From NCBI GenBank assembly GCA_002238965.1, contig MPNJ01000025.1, positions 1 to 52,339 of the forward strand: a stretch of DNA of 52,339 nt, given 5' to 3'. This document shows positions 9,140 through 17,452 of the stretch, in pieces (positions within the stretch are counted from its first letter, which is position 1; each line of letters starts with the position of its first letter). The translations under genes and the position numbers were made by a program. This DNA comes from Nitrospinae bacterium bin107. Lineage in GTDB: Bacteria > UBA8248. Under the pieces are notes generated by a model. That model had not been told where the DNA came from. It made no database searches and saw only the letters and a list, made by a program, of their open reading frames with translations.

Positions 9140-9202
9140 CTACGGCGAACCGAAAACCCTCTCTCCTCGGCAGGCCAAACGACAAGAAAAGAAAAAGTCG
9201 AC

Positions 9203-9838
9203 CTACACCGTGATGGTAATTCCGCATCTTCGGCCCGCCTGGCGAACGTCCGAAAGAAACGTCGTGTCGAACAATCCATCGCGCGCGTTCAGGATTCGGA
9301 AATCCTCCGGCGCGACGCGGTCCCCGAAGAACAGGTACGCGGTGTCCGGATCGCACTGGTTCGAGGTCCAGAGCAGGCCATGGACTTCGGGAAACTGGTG
9401 GTGTATGGCGCTCGCCCATCGGGCGGTCTCGGCATAGAGCTTGGGCGAGGCGGCGATTAACGAATTCCGGCCGATGCGCCATCGCCTGAGGTCGGGGCCG
9501 CGCAGGGAGGCGAGGCGCAAATCCCGCAGGATTTCCAGCCGGGCGTGCGCTCGGCTTTGGGCGAGCGTCCTGGGAACGGTCTTTCGTTTCGCCGCTACGG
9601 GAACATCGTGGAAGATCGTCTCATGAATCGCCGCCTCCAGCGTGTCGGCCGCGTAAAGAGACGGAACGCACTCACCCGCCGCATCGTAGACGGGAGCGAA
9701 GCGCGTGGGAGAACCCCTGCATGGGTTAAAGTCGACCGCGCCGTAATTCCTGTCGTGCACCCGGTGTACGAGCGCGCCGGCTTCGAGTGTAACGAGGTTA
9801 GGCTCTGCGAGCGCAGACAGGGGTATTCGGATCGACAT
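9203..9838 (-). CDS. RES-domain toxin
   Basis: The 211-residue protein has the RES family pattern: HRVHD with the conserved Arg near residue 26, NPCRGSPTRFAPVYDA, ADTLEAAIHETIFHDV carrying the conserved Glu, and LLWTSNQ with the conserved Ser. RES toxins are ADP-ribosyltransferase-fold enzymes that degrade NAD+ or modify targets and are neutralised by Xre/MbcA-type partners. The gene begins 14 bp after the upstream 224-residue gene, the usual antitoxin-first order. All three signature residues look present, so the toxin is probably intact. Confidence 0.85.
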   Translation of the reverse strand: MSIRIPLSALAEPNLVTLEAGALVHRVHDRNYGAVDFNPCRGSPTRFAPVYDAAGECVPSLYAADTLEAAIHETIFHDVPVAAKRKTVPRTLAQSRAHARLEILRDLRLASLRGPDLRRWRIGRNSLIAASPKLYAETARWASAIHHQFPEVHGLLWTSNQCDPDTAYLFFGDRVAPEDFRILNARDGLFDTTFLSDVRQAGRRCGITITV

Positions 9839-9852
9839 CCAGGAGAAATGCC

Positions 9853-10527
9853 CTACCCGACCGCCGGATCGGCCAGACTGCGGGCCGCTTCGACGACGGC
9901 GTCCGGTTCGGAGAGACGTTCCTGCGGCTCCTCGCCGTCCAGCCAGCCGTTACCGGATGCGAACCACATGGCGATTTGCCAACCGGTCATGTCCTTCGGC
10001 AAAGCGGCGAGAATCGCCTTGATGACCGGCCGCGGCGAGCCGTCTGCGAACTGAAAGGCCGGATAGTGGTCAATCCCCGAGCGGCGCACTGCGAACAGCT
10101 TGCCCTCCCTTTTCCAGCGGGAAGCGGGCTCGCTCTTGTTGCGCGGGTTGAGACCCGAAGCGGCGCGAACCTCGGCCCCAGTCAGAAGGGGCGTTTCCTG
10201 AATATACCGGGAGCGCAGCCTGGCATTGTCGATTTCGAGCTCATTCTCGACCCGGGGGCGGGGCGCGTCCGAGAGAATCACGTCGAGTATTTTCTCGATA
10301 TTCGTCTCGGATAATCTGGATCCGCGCTCGGCCGCAAGAGAAGGCAGCATTTCGAGCGCCCGTTCGAGCAGTTCCACCTGGCCTTCCGTGCGTTCGCCCA
10401 CGAGGAGCCAGGCGCCGGGCGGGGAATCCTCCGGGCGCGAGGAACCACCGATCCTCCTCCGCAGACTGGCGGGCAGCCGCTCGATTTCGCCGGGCGTCAG
10501 ATCGATCAGGGACAACGCTTCAGTCAT
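9853..10527 (-). CDS. Antitoxin of the RES pair (Xre/MbcA-ParS-like C-terminus)
   Basis: The 224-residue protein precedes the RES gene in the same transcript. Its C-terminal part (about 115-210) reads as the antitoxin C-terminal domain found with RES toxins: an LLTGAEVRAASG helix-turn segment, a hydrophobic FQFADGSPRPVIKAIL stretch, then GWQIAMWFASGNGWLDGE. The N-terminal half (1-110) is not recognised; it is charged and may mediate DNA binding or dimerisation. SD GGAGGA lies 8 bp before the ATG. Assignment rests on gene order plus the C-terminal pattern. Confidence 0.72.
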   Translation of the reverse strand: MTEALSLIDLTPGEIERLPASLRRRIGGSSRPEDSPPGAWLLVGERTEGQVELLERALEMLPSLAAERGSRLSETNIEKILDVILSDAPRPRVENELEIDNARLRSRYIQETPLLTGAEVRAASGLNPRNKSEPASRWKREGKLFAVRRSGIDHYPAFQFADGSPRPVIKAILAALPKDMTGWQIAMWFASGNGWLDGEEPQERLSEPDAVVEAARSLADPAVG

Positions 10528-10571
10528 GCGGACATCCTCCAGGACGAGGCGTGATATCCATTAGATTAATA

Positions 10572-10599
10572 AATATAGGGAATATCATGCCAATGTCAA
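10572..10599 (-). promoter_or_regulatory. Sigma70-type promoter of the antitoxin-toxin pair
   Basis: Reading on the minus strand, TTGACA (10599-10594) and TATATT (10577-10572) are separated by 16 bp, about 45 bp before the antitoxin ATG. The AT-rich stretch between the -10 box and the gene could hold an operator for autorepression, as is typical of such pairs; no clear dyad was identified. Confidence 0.6.
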
Positions 10600-10670
10600 G
10601 CCCGCGCGTTCGTGAATGAGGATCACTCACAAGTAAGAACGGCCCACTACGAGGGAGTCCTGTTTTGTTC

Positions 10671-10696
10671 GTCATTCCGGCATGCGCCGGAATGAC
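10671..10696. repeat. Dispersed palindrome, ATTCCGGC family, copy 1
   Basis: GTCATTCCGGC and GCCGGAATGAC form a perfect 11-bp stem around ATGC. Two further copies lie at 12141-12167 and 12252-12278. It is REP-like and sits in the gap between the antitoxin promoter and the 3' end of the TbpB-like lipoprotein gene; that gap (10600-10891) shows nothing else convincing. Confidence 0.8.
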
Positions 10697-10891
10697 GGTG
10701 GTCTATCTCGTTCGATGAACAAGAGAACGGCGATCCTGGTGGGGACCACTCGCAGGCGGCCCACTTTCGCGAATAGTGGAGCAGCCCCGAGGAGGGGTTG
10801 CCCCTACGGCAAACGCGGCTTCGCCGTCATGAATCCGAATGATTTACGGCAATGGAAAACAAGATACCTTCACCTTCACGCAGCGGCCGGA

Positions 10892-11830
10892 CTAGTCGCG
10901 TCTGGCTCCAAATGCGCCGGAAACATCATGAATATCTCCACTGCCCCCGTCATTTTCAGCAACAGACGTCGTGAAACCGAACAAGCCGCCCACTTCCTCA
11001 TGGTTTTGACCATAGAACCGGCCGGAAACCCCTCTCCTCGCAGGATGCCGGCTGGCATCCGCCTCGTCGCCGCTGACAGGAACGACTCCGAACGAACCGT
11101 CTTTGAGCGCCAGACCTTCCCAGGAAACATCATCAAAATCCGCACCCGTTTGTTCGTCTTTCATATTGCTGAACTCGACATTGACCAGCAGATCAGCGTT
11201 TCCTTGTGGATTGGATACCGTGATTGTGGCGTCGCCCTTGACGAAACTGTCCGGCTCGGCAATACGGATACCAACCATAATCCCAGACCACGTCGCGGCG
11301 GCGCCAGCCAAAACATCCGGATTCGAATCTATTGCGTTTCCTATCGAATAGGCGCCATAGTAATTTGCGAAAACCCGGTTTTCTTCAGACACCCCGATTC
11401 CGGGAGTCTCGATAAGGAAAAAGCTATGGTCGATCCAGCCGGCCAAGGCACGGTAGCTGGTCGTATCGCCTCCTCCTCCTGAAACTCGCCTCCTTTCCGC
11501 CAAAGACACGCCGCGGCGGCGTTCCATGAAACGAAAGCCGGAAAAGTCAAACTTGCCAACCGCCCTGTAGTGAACCGGTCCGAGGCCTCCTTCACATCCC
11601 AATAGAAGCGCCTGACACGTCGGGACGTCCGGAGGAGGAGGATCAGCACCAAATCGAGCAAGCGCGGGAGATTTCGCATCGCTCCTCAAGCCGCTCAAAA
11701 CGCCTTCGATTTCATTCGTCTCCAGAATCACGGACCCGGCGCCCTGACCGCCACCTCCACAACCGGACAACATCATCAAGAACGACACGACTGCCGCAAG
11801 AAGTGAAAACCGGTTCCTTCTGCTCAGCAT
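10892..11830 (-). CDS. TbpB-like surface lipoprotein
   Basis: A 312-residue lipoprotein with lipobox MLSGC (Cys about 24) followed by a Gly-rich tether. The C-terminus matches the barrel-closing motif of transferrin-binding-protein-like domains: SGRFYGQNHEEVGGLFGF, then SGAFGARRD at the very end. A middle block around AATWSG and NADLLVNVEF corresponds to the barrel strands of the same domain in the 17.5 kb and 47 kb proteins. Such proteins are typically surface-exposed ligand binders. SD GGAGG precedes the ATG. No TonB receptor or Slam translocon gene lies nearby. Ligand unknown. Confidence 0.7.
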   Translation of the reverse strand: MLSRRNRFSLLAAVVSFLMMLSGCGGGGQGAGSVILETNEIEGVLSGLRSDAKSPALARFGADPPPPDVPTCQALLLGCEGGLGPVHYRAVGKFDFSGFRFMERRRGVSLAERRRVSGGGGDTTSYRALAGWIDHSFFLIETPGIGVSEENRVFANYYGAYSIGNAIDSNPDVLAGAAATWSGIMVGIRIAEPDSFVKGDATITVSNPQGNADLLVNVEFSNMKDEQTGADFDDVSWEGLALKDGSFGVVPVSGDEADASRHPARRGVSGRFYGQNHEEVGGLFGFTTSVAENDGGSGDIHDVSGAFGARRD

Positions 11831-12140
11831 CGTACGTTCCTCCGATTGCTCCCGGTTTCAGGTGCGCTACCCCGCACGCAGATTGCCCCAGGCTTGAGAT
11901 GCGTTCCTTTCGGGGCGCACTCTGTCATGCTTTCGGCATTCCGCCTTTGGTTCGACGGGCCTCCAGCGGATGGTTCCCCGGCAGGTTAGCTCAGGGCCGG
12001 ACCTGGAACAACGGGCGGGATGAATCCGCAGGGGTGGGCCCCTTTGCCTGTCCAGGCCGCGCCCACCCTGAAAATGGACAACCACGAGGGGCAGGACAAC
12101 ACCGAGGAGGGGTTGTCCCTACGGCGCGCGTGTTTCGCCC

Positions 12141-12278
12141 GTCATTCCGGCGCATGCCGGAATCCAGTGGTTTTGCCTTTGTATTTCTTTTCCGCCGTAT
12201 TCCTGCCGATGAGAGGGCATGAAGCACCGCGCATATTCGCACACATCCGCTCTGGATTCCGGCATGCGCCGGAATGAC
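12141..12278. repeat. Inverted pair of ATTCCGGC-family palindromes
   Basis: The 27-bp units 12141-12167 and 12252-12278 are exact reverse complements of each other, and each contains its own ATTCCGGC/GCCGGAAT stem. Paired inverse REP sequences of this kind resemble BIME arrangements mobilised by RAYT transposases; no such transposase is in the window. Confidence 0.8.
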
Positions 12279-12697
12279 GGTGGTTTTTTCCGGTCGATGA
12301 GAGGATGAGCACAGGTCGCGACCTGTCCCTACAGACTCCCCCTCATCCCGGGCAGGCGTAAAGGGCCGTATCGAGGGTTTGACCCGACCGAGGAGGGTGG
12401 GTCAAACGGGGCACACCGAGAGCGCCCTTCGATACAAGCGCTCCTTTCTCGGTCGCGTTTTACCTTCGGCGGCTACTCAGGGTGAGGACAATACGACGGC
12501 CAAGCAAGTCGAGTGTTTGATGCGACCGATGAGGGAGCGTCAAAGGCTCTCTGTTTCGAAACAGGGTTTTCCAACAACCCCATATGCAACCCCTACGAAA
12601 GAAACGAAAACACGGTGGTATCGCAGGCCCTTAGCGGACAGGCACGGGGGCCTATCCCTACGATTTGATGAGGCATCTGATGAGATCGAACACCCAA

Positions 12698-12776
12698 GGG
12701 CGGACACACCGGTCCGCCCCTACGAACCTCTCGCGTTACTCAACGAACCCGTAGGAGCGGGCCCCTGTGCCCGCTC
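12698..12776. repeat. Two adjacent short hairpins upstream of ctpA 3' end
   Basis: GGGCGGAC (12698-12705) pairs with GTCCGCCC (12712-12719), and GAGCGGGC (12755-12762) pairs with GCCCGCTC (12769-12776). Both have 6-base loops. They are part of the palindrome-rich kilobase and lie just downstream of ctpA, so either could also act in termination, though no T-run follows. Confidence 0.6.
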
Positions 12777-12883
12777 GTTTGGGGGAGCCCGACAGAAAAC
12801 TCTTTTTCGTGAAGACAGGCGCAGGAACCTGGCCGGCTACAGTGTGAATCCAAGATGGCGATGCCGTGCCCGCATGTGGCCGA

Positions 12884-14203
12884 TCAGGCCCCCATCTTCT
12901 TGTCGAGGAATGAATCCATGAGGTATTTGACGGCGCGCTCGAGTTGCGTGTCTTTTCTCTCTTCTTCGGCGGGGGTTTGAGACGGGCCGGCTTGCTCACC
13001 GCCCGGAGCGTCTTCTTTGCCCTCCCCTTTTTTCTCCGCTTCACTCGGCAGATGCCCCGGCAGGTCCTTCTCGCGCATCATGCGCGCGACGCCGGAGCTT
13101 CTCTCCACCTCGCTGACGATGTCGGGCTCGATTCCCTCGCCCTGGATGCGCCTTCCCTTGGGCGTGAAATAAAGCGCTGTGGTTAGCCTGAGCCCCGAGC
13201 CGTCCGAGAGCGGAACGACGGTCTGCACCGAGCCCTTACCGAACGTCTTGACGCCGATGAGCTTGGCCCTTCCCAGATCCTGGAGCGCGCCCGCCACAAT
13301 CTCCGAAGCACTCGCGCTGCCCGCGTTCACGAGCACCGCCATGGGAATCTTCCCGCCCGGCACCTCGTGCGTGGAGGTGAAGCGATGCTCCTGATCGGTC
13401 ATGCGGCCCTTGGTGTAGACGATCAGGCTGCCCGCCTCCAGGAAAACGTCGGACACCGAAACCGCCTGGGAGAGGAGACCGCCGGGATTGTTCCGCAAAT
13501 CGAGCACGAGGGCCCTGGCGCCCTCACCCATGAGCGAGGAAAGCGCATCCTTGACTTCCCGACCCGTGCCGTTCTGAAAGCTGCGGACCCGTATATAGGC
13601 GATATCGCCCGCCAGCATCCGGCTTCGCACGCTCTTGATGCGGATGATCTGGCGCGTGATGGTGAAGTCGAGCAGTTCTTTCACATCTTTGCGCCTCACG
13701 GTGATCTTCACCTTCGTACCGGGCTTGCCCCGAAGCTTCTTGACGACCTCCTGAAGCGGCATGTCCTTCGTCGGGTCTTTCTCGATAAAGACGATTTGAT
13801 CGCCCGCCTGCACGCCGACCTTGTGCGCCGGGGTATCCTCGATGGGCGTCACCACGGTCAGCACGCCGTCGCGGATCGAAATCTCCACCCCCAGGCCGCC
13901 GAAGCGGCCGGTGGTTTCCACCTGCATCTCCTTGAAGAATTCGGGATTCAGATAAGTCGTATGGGGGTCCAGCGTGCGGAGCATGCCGCGGATGGCGCCG
14001 CGAATCAGTTTTTTGGCGTCCACCTTGTTGACGTAGTTCTCCTCGACGAGGCTCAGGACCTCGCTGAAGGCCCTCAGCTCCGAATACGCGCTCGTCTCGC
14101 TCGCCGCCGGATTCGTGACGGGGCCCACCGCCACCCCCGCGACGAGCAGCGCCAGGGCGCCGGCCCATATCATCCACCCGGACAATCGATATTTTTTCGA
14201 CAT
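12884..14203 (-). CDS. ctpA: Carboxy-terminal processing protease (S41)
   Basis: A periplasmic Ser/Lys protease of 439 residues. An N-terminal membrane anchor or signal (about 9-30) is followed by a PDZ domain (about 95-180) and the S41 catalytic domain. LDLRNNPGGLL (234-244), the nucleophile region GSASASE with Ser298, and FGKGSVQ with Lys323 keep the 25-residue Ser-Lys spacing of the family. The C-terminus (about 370-439) is a charged, Lys/Glu-rich tail. The frame is open upstream, but the ATG at 14203 has a perfect GAGGAG SD and begins at the membrane anchor. Divergent from the LuxR-type gene. Confidence 0.94.
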   Translation of the reverse strand: MSKKYRLSGWMIWAGALALLVAGVAVGPVTNPAASETSAYSELRAFSEVLSLVEENYVNKVDAKKLIRGAIRGMLRTLDPHTTYLNPEFFKEMQVETTGRFGGLGVEISIRDGVLTVVTPIEDTPAHKVGVQAGDQIVFIEKDPTKDMPLQEVVKKLRGKPGTKVKITVRRKDVKELLDFTITRQIIRIKSVRSRMLAGDIAYIRVRSFQNGTGREVKDALSSLMGEGARALVLDLRNNPGGLLSQAVSVSDVFLEAGSLIVYTKGRMTDQEHRFTSTHEVPGGKIPMAVLVNAGSASASEIVAGALQDLGRAKLIGVKTFGKGSVQTVVPLSDGSGLRLTTALYFTPKGRRIQGEGIEPDIVSEVERSSGVARMMREKDLPGHLPSEAEKKGEGKEDAPGGEQAGPSQTPAEEERKDTQLERAVKYLMDSFLDKKMGA

Positions 14204-14383
14204 CACTCGCTCCTCAGGCAGTGCGGCATAAAGAAGTGATTCTACTCCACGAGGCGGGAGAACGCCACATGAAAGCGTCGACCCGGATTCGAGAGAAGAG
14301 AGTCGGCGCGGACGCGCACCGGGGGCGGGTGAATTTCGAGAAATCAATCCATTTTCAACGGCTGTGAAATTAAGTTATCCTTT

Positions 14384-14392
14384 TGATATAGT
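14384..14392 (+). promoter_or_regulatory. Candidate extended -10 promoter for the LuxR-type gene
   Basis: TG-A-TATAGT forms an extended -10 at 14384-14392 without a clear -35. It lies inside the longest possible reading frame of the downstream gene, and therefore argues for the later GTG start at 14454. Confidence 0.35.
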
Positions 14393-14453
14393 TCTTATCT
14401 GTCGACACAACGAAAATCAGGGCAAGTCAAGTCCGCAAACAGGACAATCTGAT

Positions 14454-14987
14454 GTGAGAAGCATACTAAAAAATTACAATTCACAAGTAATTCTCAGAAT
14501 CGGCATCCTACTTCCGGCTGCGTTATTTCTGGTTTACGACCTCATCACCGACGCAGCTTTGGAGGGGGAGTTCGCCTCCACGCATTTTATTATCGAAGCA
14601 ATTGTATTCCTCTTCGTATTGGTGGTCCTCATTATCAGTTTGCGCGATCTCGCCGACTTGCGAACGCGCCTTCAACGGGAGAGGACCCGAAACAAGGCGC
14701 TCGCAGGCGAGCTTGCCGCCGGCATCGAAGTACAGATGGATGGGTGGAAACTGACTCCCAGTGAAAGAGAAATTGCGTGGATGATTATCAAAGGTTACCG
14801 CTTCGCCGAAATCGCCGAACTGCGCCAAGTGAAGGAAAACACCACGCGGCTGCAAGCCACTGCTCTCTACGCAAAGGCAGGCGTGCACGGGCGCGGCGAA
14901 TTCGTCGCCGAGATTATCCATCACCTGCTGGCTCCCGTCCTGGAAGACTCTTCTTCCGACGAGGTTCACCCCGCCAGACGAGAGTAA
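14454..14987 (+). CDS. Membrane-anchored LuxR-type HTH regulator
   Basis: From the GTG at 14454 the product has 177 residues; the frame is open back to a GTG at 14364 (207 residues). Two hydrophobic helices (about 12-32 and 44-64, numbering from 14454) are followed by a charged coiled-coil-like stretch rich in Arg and Leu. A C-terminal LuxR/GerE-type HTH (about 98-160) begins WKLTPSEREIAWMIIKG and contains the AEI-to-VKENTTR recognition helix region. There is no receiver or PAS domain, so any sensing would be through the membrane segments. The start is chosen for an AGGA 9 bp upstream and a candidate promoter at 14384; not certain. Confidence 0.75.
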   Translation: MRSILKNYNSQVILRIGILLPAALFLVYDLITDAALEGEFASTHFIIEAIVFLFVLVVLIISLRDLADLRTRLQRERTRNKALAGELAAGIEVQMDGWKLTPSEREIAWMIIKGYRFAEIAELRQVKENTTRLQATALYAKAGVHGRGEFVAEIIHHLLAPVLEDSSSDEVHPARRE

Positions 14988-15385
14988 TTCCGAGTCGGTG
15001 GGCATGCCGAAACCAGAGAACAACGCCCCCCGGGGAGTTGTTGGAATGCCTTCCTGTCTGGGAATGGACTTCTCAATCAACATATTCTTATGAAACGACT
15101 CCCCTCTTGAGAGTTTTTGCCATCCGGCGAGAGAGCAATTCCCTCCCCCCTTGAGGGGGTTGTTGAAAAACACCTTAAAGGTTGGGTTTAATCTCTCGAG
15201 GGTCTTGAAGTTCACTCCCCCCTTGAGGGGGAGTCGCAGAAACCGAGCGTTTTTTGCGAAGGCTGATGCGGTGGGGGGTGAATCGCGTTTTATCGCCACT
15301 CCGAATCATACCCCCCACCGGCGCGCTCTTTTTGTGGGCTTTATTATCGGCTTCCGAATAACAGAGATTACCCGACCAAGGCGAA
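14988..15385. other. Gap with dispersed repeat, copy 2
   Basis: No gene is apparent between the LuxR-type gene and the convergent DCC gene. The central part is copy 2 of the dispersed repeat; the flanks show nothing else that I recognise. Confidence 0.6.
15131..15325. repeat. Dispersed repeat, copy 2 (inverse to copy 1)
   Basis: The reverse complement of this segment matches 9-185 in order: GGTGGGGGGTAT, GGAGTGGCGATAAAACGCG, a CACCCCCCACCG block, a CGACTCCCCCTCAAGGGGGG hairpin. Similarity then fades before another CAACAACCCC hairpin. Both copies sit just downstream of a gene's 3' end. Confidence 0.65.
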
Positions 15386-15820
15386 TCAGTCCCGACCGGA
15401 AATGGTGAACCTGCCTTTGCCCCTCACCCAAAGGGCCGCACGGCGCAGCATTCGGAGCCATGGGTAGAGGATGCGTGCGCGTCGTGGATTCGAAGAAAAC
15501 CACCTCATGAGCCGGTTAAACCAGTCGTCTCCGCTCGTCATCGCCTTGAGCGCGGTCATCGCCGCCGCGCCCTGATAGCGCCGGTCATCCAGGACGAGAA
15601 TCATCCCCGCCTCGATGTCGCATCCTTCCCGTCGCAACTTATCGACGAGTTCGGGCGCCCGGCTTGCGTCGATAAGTTTCAAGGACCGCCCCGTTTGCGT
15701 CTCGAACCGCGATTTTCGCGCGTAAAAGCTGCAAAATGGGCACTCGCCGTCATAGAGAAGAAAAGCGTCCTGCGAGGATATATCGGCGGGTTCAATGCGT
15801 TCGGCCTTATGTGAAGTCAT
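15386..15820 (-). CDS. DCC1-like thiol-disulfide oxidoreductase family protein
   Basis: A 144-residue DUF393 protein with the diagnostic LLYDGECPFC segment (21-30), whose CPFC is the thioredoxin-like redox pair. The later YQGAAAMTAL and YPWLRMLRR segments are also family-like. The ATG at 15820 is chosen because AAGGAGG lies 5 bp upstream. Genes of this family commonly sit beside HTTM/gamma-carboxylase-like membrane proteins, as here. It is linked to the upstream small ORF by an ATGA overlap. Physiological role unknown. Confidence 0.87.
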   Translation of the reverse strand: MTSHKAERIEPADISSQDAFLLYDGECPFCSFYARKSRFETQTGRSLKLIDASRAPELVDKLRREGCDIEAGMILVLDDRRYQGAAAMTALKAMTSGDDWFNRLMRWFSSNPRRARILYPWLRMLRRAALWVRGKGRFTISGRD

Positions 15821-16026
15821 GCCCGCCTCCTTCGGTTCCAGATCCAAATTCTCCTTGCCAAAGCGTTTCGAATCCAGCATTCACTTCCACGAAACATGAA
15901 TTTCATCAAGAGAACTGAGCCAGCGCCAGCCGTAATGGGAATGATCAAACTGGCCGAACCGTTTCGACGAGAACGAAGCAATCCGGACTCCTGTTGAAGG
16001 TTATAACTATTCATGGCTGAATTCAT
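15817..16026 (-). CDS. Possible 69-residue small membrane protein
   Basis: This short frame begins with ATG overlapping the HTTM stop (ATGA at 16026-16023) and ends with TGA overlapping the DCC start (ATGA at 15820-15817). A strong GGGGAGG SD lies 5 bp before the ATG, inside the HTTM C-terminal codons. The product has one hydrophobic segment (about 26-44) and a strongly basic C-terminus with four consecutive Arg. No homology is recognised. The two ATGA couplings and SD favour a real gene, but the SD also lies in Arg/Lys/Gly codons and could be incidental. Confidence 0.4.
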   Translation of the reverse strand: MNSAMNSYNLQQESGLLRSRRNGSASLIIPITAGAGSVLLMKFMFRGSECWIRNALARRIWIWNRRRRA

Positions 16027-17390
16027 TTTTTCCTCCCCTTCCGGCGACGCTCATGGAGAGGCACCTCCAGGGGATTGATCCACGCTTTCGGCCAAATCGA
16101 GCGCGGCTCATTCAAGAGGTTGACGTCCGGGGCGATCAAGCGCTGCCGCCTCCGGCCGTTCAGGGATACCCTGGCGTCGACTCGGATCGAGGACACCTTC
16201 ATTCCTTCCGCCCGCAACCGATCGCCCAGATAGTTGACGAATTGATGAATCATGTCCGGCCTGGCGGCCATTTTCCTCGCCTGCCACTTTTTGATGTAGC
16301 GGGTGGGGGATATTTTATACTCGTTTCCCGCATTGTCGGTGACGATGAATCTCGCCCGCCCGGATTTGCTGCGAAGCTTCATGTGCCAGGCGTAGAGATG
16401 CCCCTCTTCGGTCCAGTTCACATTCCCGGGATAGAGCCAGTGCCTCAGAGGCAACAACAGTTGCCAGCACACATAAACCGCGAGGAATGCGAGCAAGGGC
16501 CGGGATAAATGCCTGGGGTCGGGCGATGTCGCCGCCTGATTTTTCTCCAGGATCAGATACCGCCTGGGCCAGTCGGGAGCGAAGAACACCGTGGAGAGGG
16601 CAATGGCGAACCAGGGGAAAATGCCGATGTGAAAGATGACGGCGTTGGTGAGGTTGAAAAACAACACGCCAGCGAACGCCACGACCCTGGTTCGCCTCCA
16701 CATCAGGAGCGGCACGATGAGCAGGTCGAAGAACAGAGCGCCGTAGTTCATGAGCACCACGACTGGCTCCTGGCCGAAGAGGGGGCCGATCAACGGATAA
16801 TCCATGCGTTTGTGCAGCCAGCTTCTAAGCGGCTCCCCGGCCAGCCAGTCTGCATTGAGCTTGGCGATGCCGCCGTAGAAATAGACGACGCCCACCTGGA
16901 AGCGCAGAATCCACAGGCTCCACGCGGGGACGGTATCCGCTCCCTCGCAGAAGCCGAGCTTAGCGTCCAGCGACACGGCCCGGTTCGCCGGGACGACCGC
17001 CATCAGGAAGCTCACCAGGCACACGAGATAAAAGTGATTCAGGTAGCGCGCCTGCTCGAGCAGGAAGATATAGCTGAAGGCGATGAAAAAAAGAGCTGCG
17101 GCAACCCGGTAGAACAACCCGAAGGTGATGAGCAGGGCGAGAACCCCCAGCCCCAGGAAATGCCAGTACATTCCGTCGCCGGGCCAGGGCGCGACCCAGT
17201 CAAACCCGAAGTAGCGAAAATGGAAATCCGGCGCGATCCAGTATTTATGAATCCAGCCCTTCTTGAAATACCGCGCGACTTCCCACAGCATGATCAGCCC
17301 GAAAAAAATCCGGACCATTACCAGCGAAGCGATATCGATCGGTTCGGAAAGCTTTTCACGCAAATGCCCCACAACTTTCCTGGCGCTCAT
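16023..17390 (-). CDS. HTTM domain (vitamin K gamma-carboxylase-like) membrane protein
   Basis: The 455-residue protein has about eight hydrophobic helices between residues 20 and 310 and the HTTM signature EQARYLNHFYLVCLVSFLMA (111-130) followed by VVPANRAVSLDA. This region is shared with the membrane part of vitamin K-dependent gamma-carboxylase, although the bacterial reaction is unknown. The C-terminal 120 residues are soluble and basic. GAGGAAC lies 8 bp before the ATG. It forms a unit with the small ORF and DCC gene downstream; the HTTM plus DCC pairing recurs in other bacteria and suggests a shared redox-linked membrane function. Confidence 0.82.
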   Translation of the reverse strand: MSARKVVGHLREKLSEPIDIASLVMVRIFFGLIMLWEVARYFKKGWIHKYWIAPDFHFRYFGFDWVAPWPGDGMYWHFLGLGVLALLITFGLFYRVAAALFFIAFSYIFLLEQARYLNHFYLVCLVSFLMAVVPANRAVSLDAKLGFCEGADTVPAWSLWILRFQVGVVYFYGGIAKLNADWLAGEPLRSWLHKRMDYPLIGPLFGQEPVVVLMNYGALFFDLLIVPLLMWRRTRVVAFAGVLFFNLTNAVIFHIGIFPWFAIALSTVFFAPDWPRRYLILEKNQAATSPDPRHLSRPLLAFLAVYVCWQLLLPLRHWLYPGNVNWTEEGHLYAWHMKLRSKSGRARFIVTDNAGNEYKISPTRYIKKWQARKMAARPDMIHQFVNYLGDRLRAEGMKVSSIRVDARVSLNGRRRQRLIAPDVNLLNEPRSIWPKAWINPLEVPLHERRRKGRKK

Positions 17391-17452
17391 TCAGCGTTCC
17401 TCAACAAAGCTCCAGGGATTTCCTGCGCGGCCTCCTGAAGGAGCATCCGAAT

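Larger units (their letters stand above)
11831..12883. other. Palindrome-rich gene-free kilobase
   Basis: I see no credible gene here. The region holds at least five hairpins of different families: an inverted pair of the ATTCCGGC family, GTCGCGAC-centred (12305-12330), GGACAGGC-type (about 12637-12660), GGGCGGAC/GTCCGCCC (12698-12719) and GAGCGGGC/GCCCGCTC (12755-12776). Several are followed by a CCCTACG-like tag. It separates the TbpB-like gene from ctpA. Confidence 0.7.
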
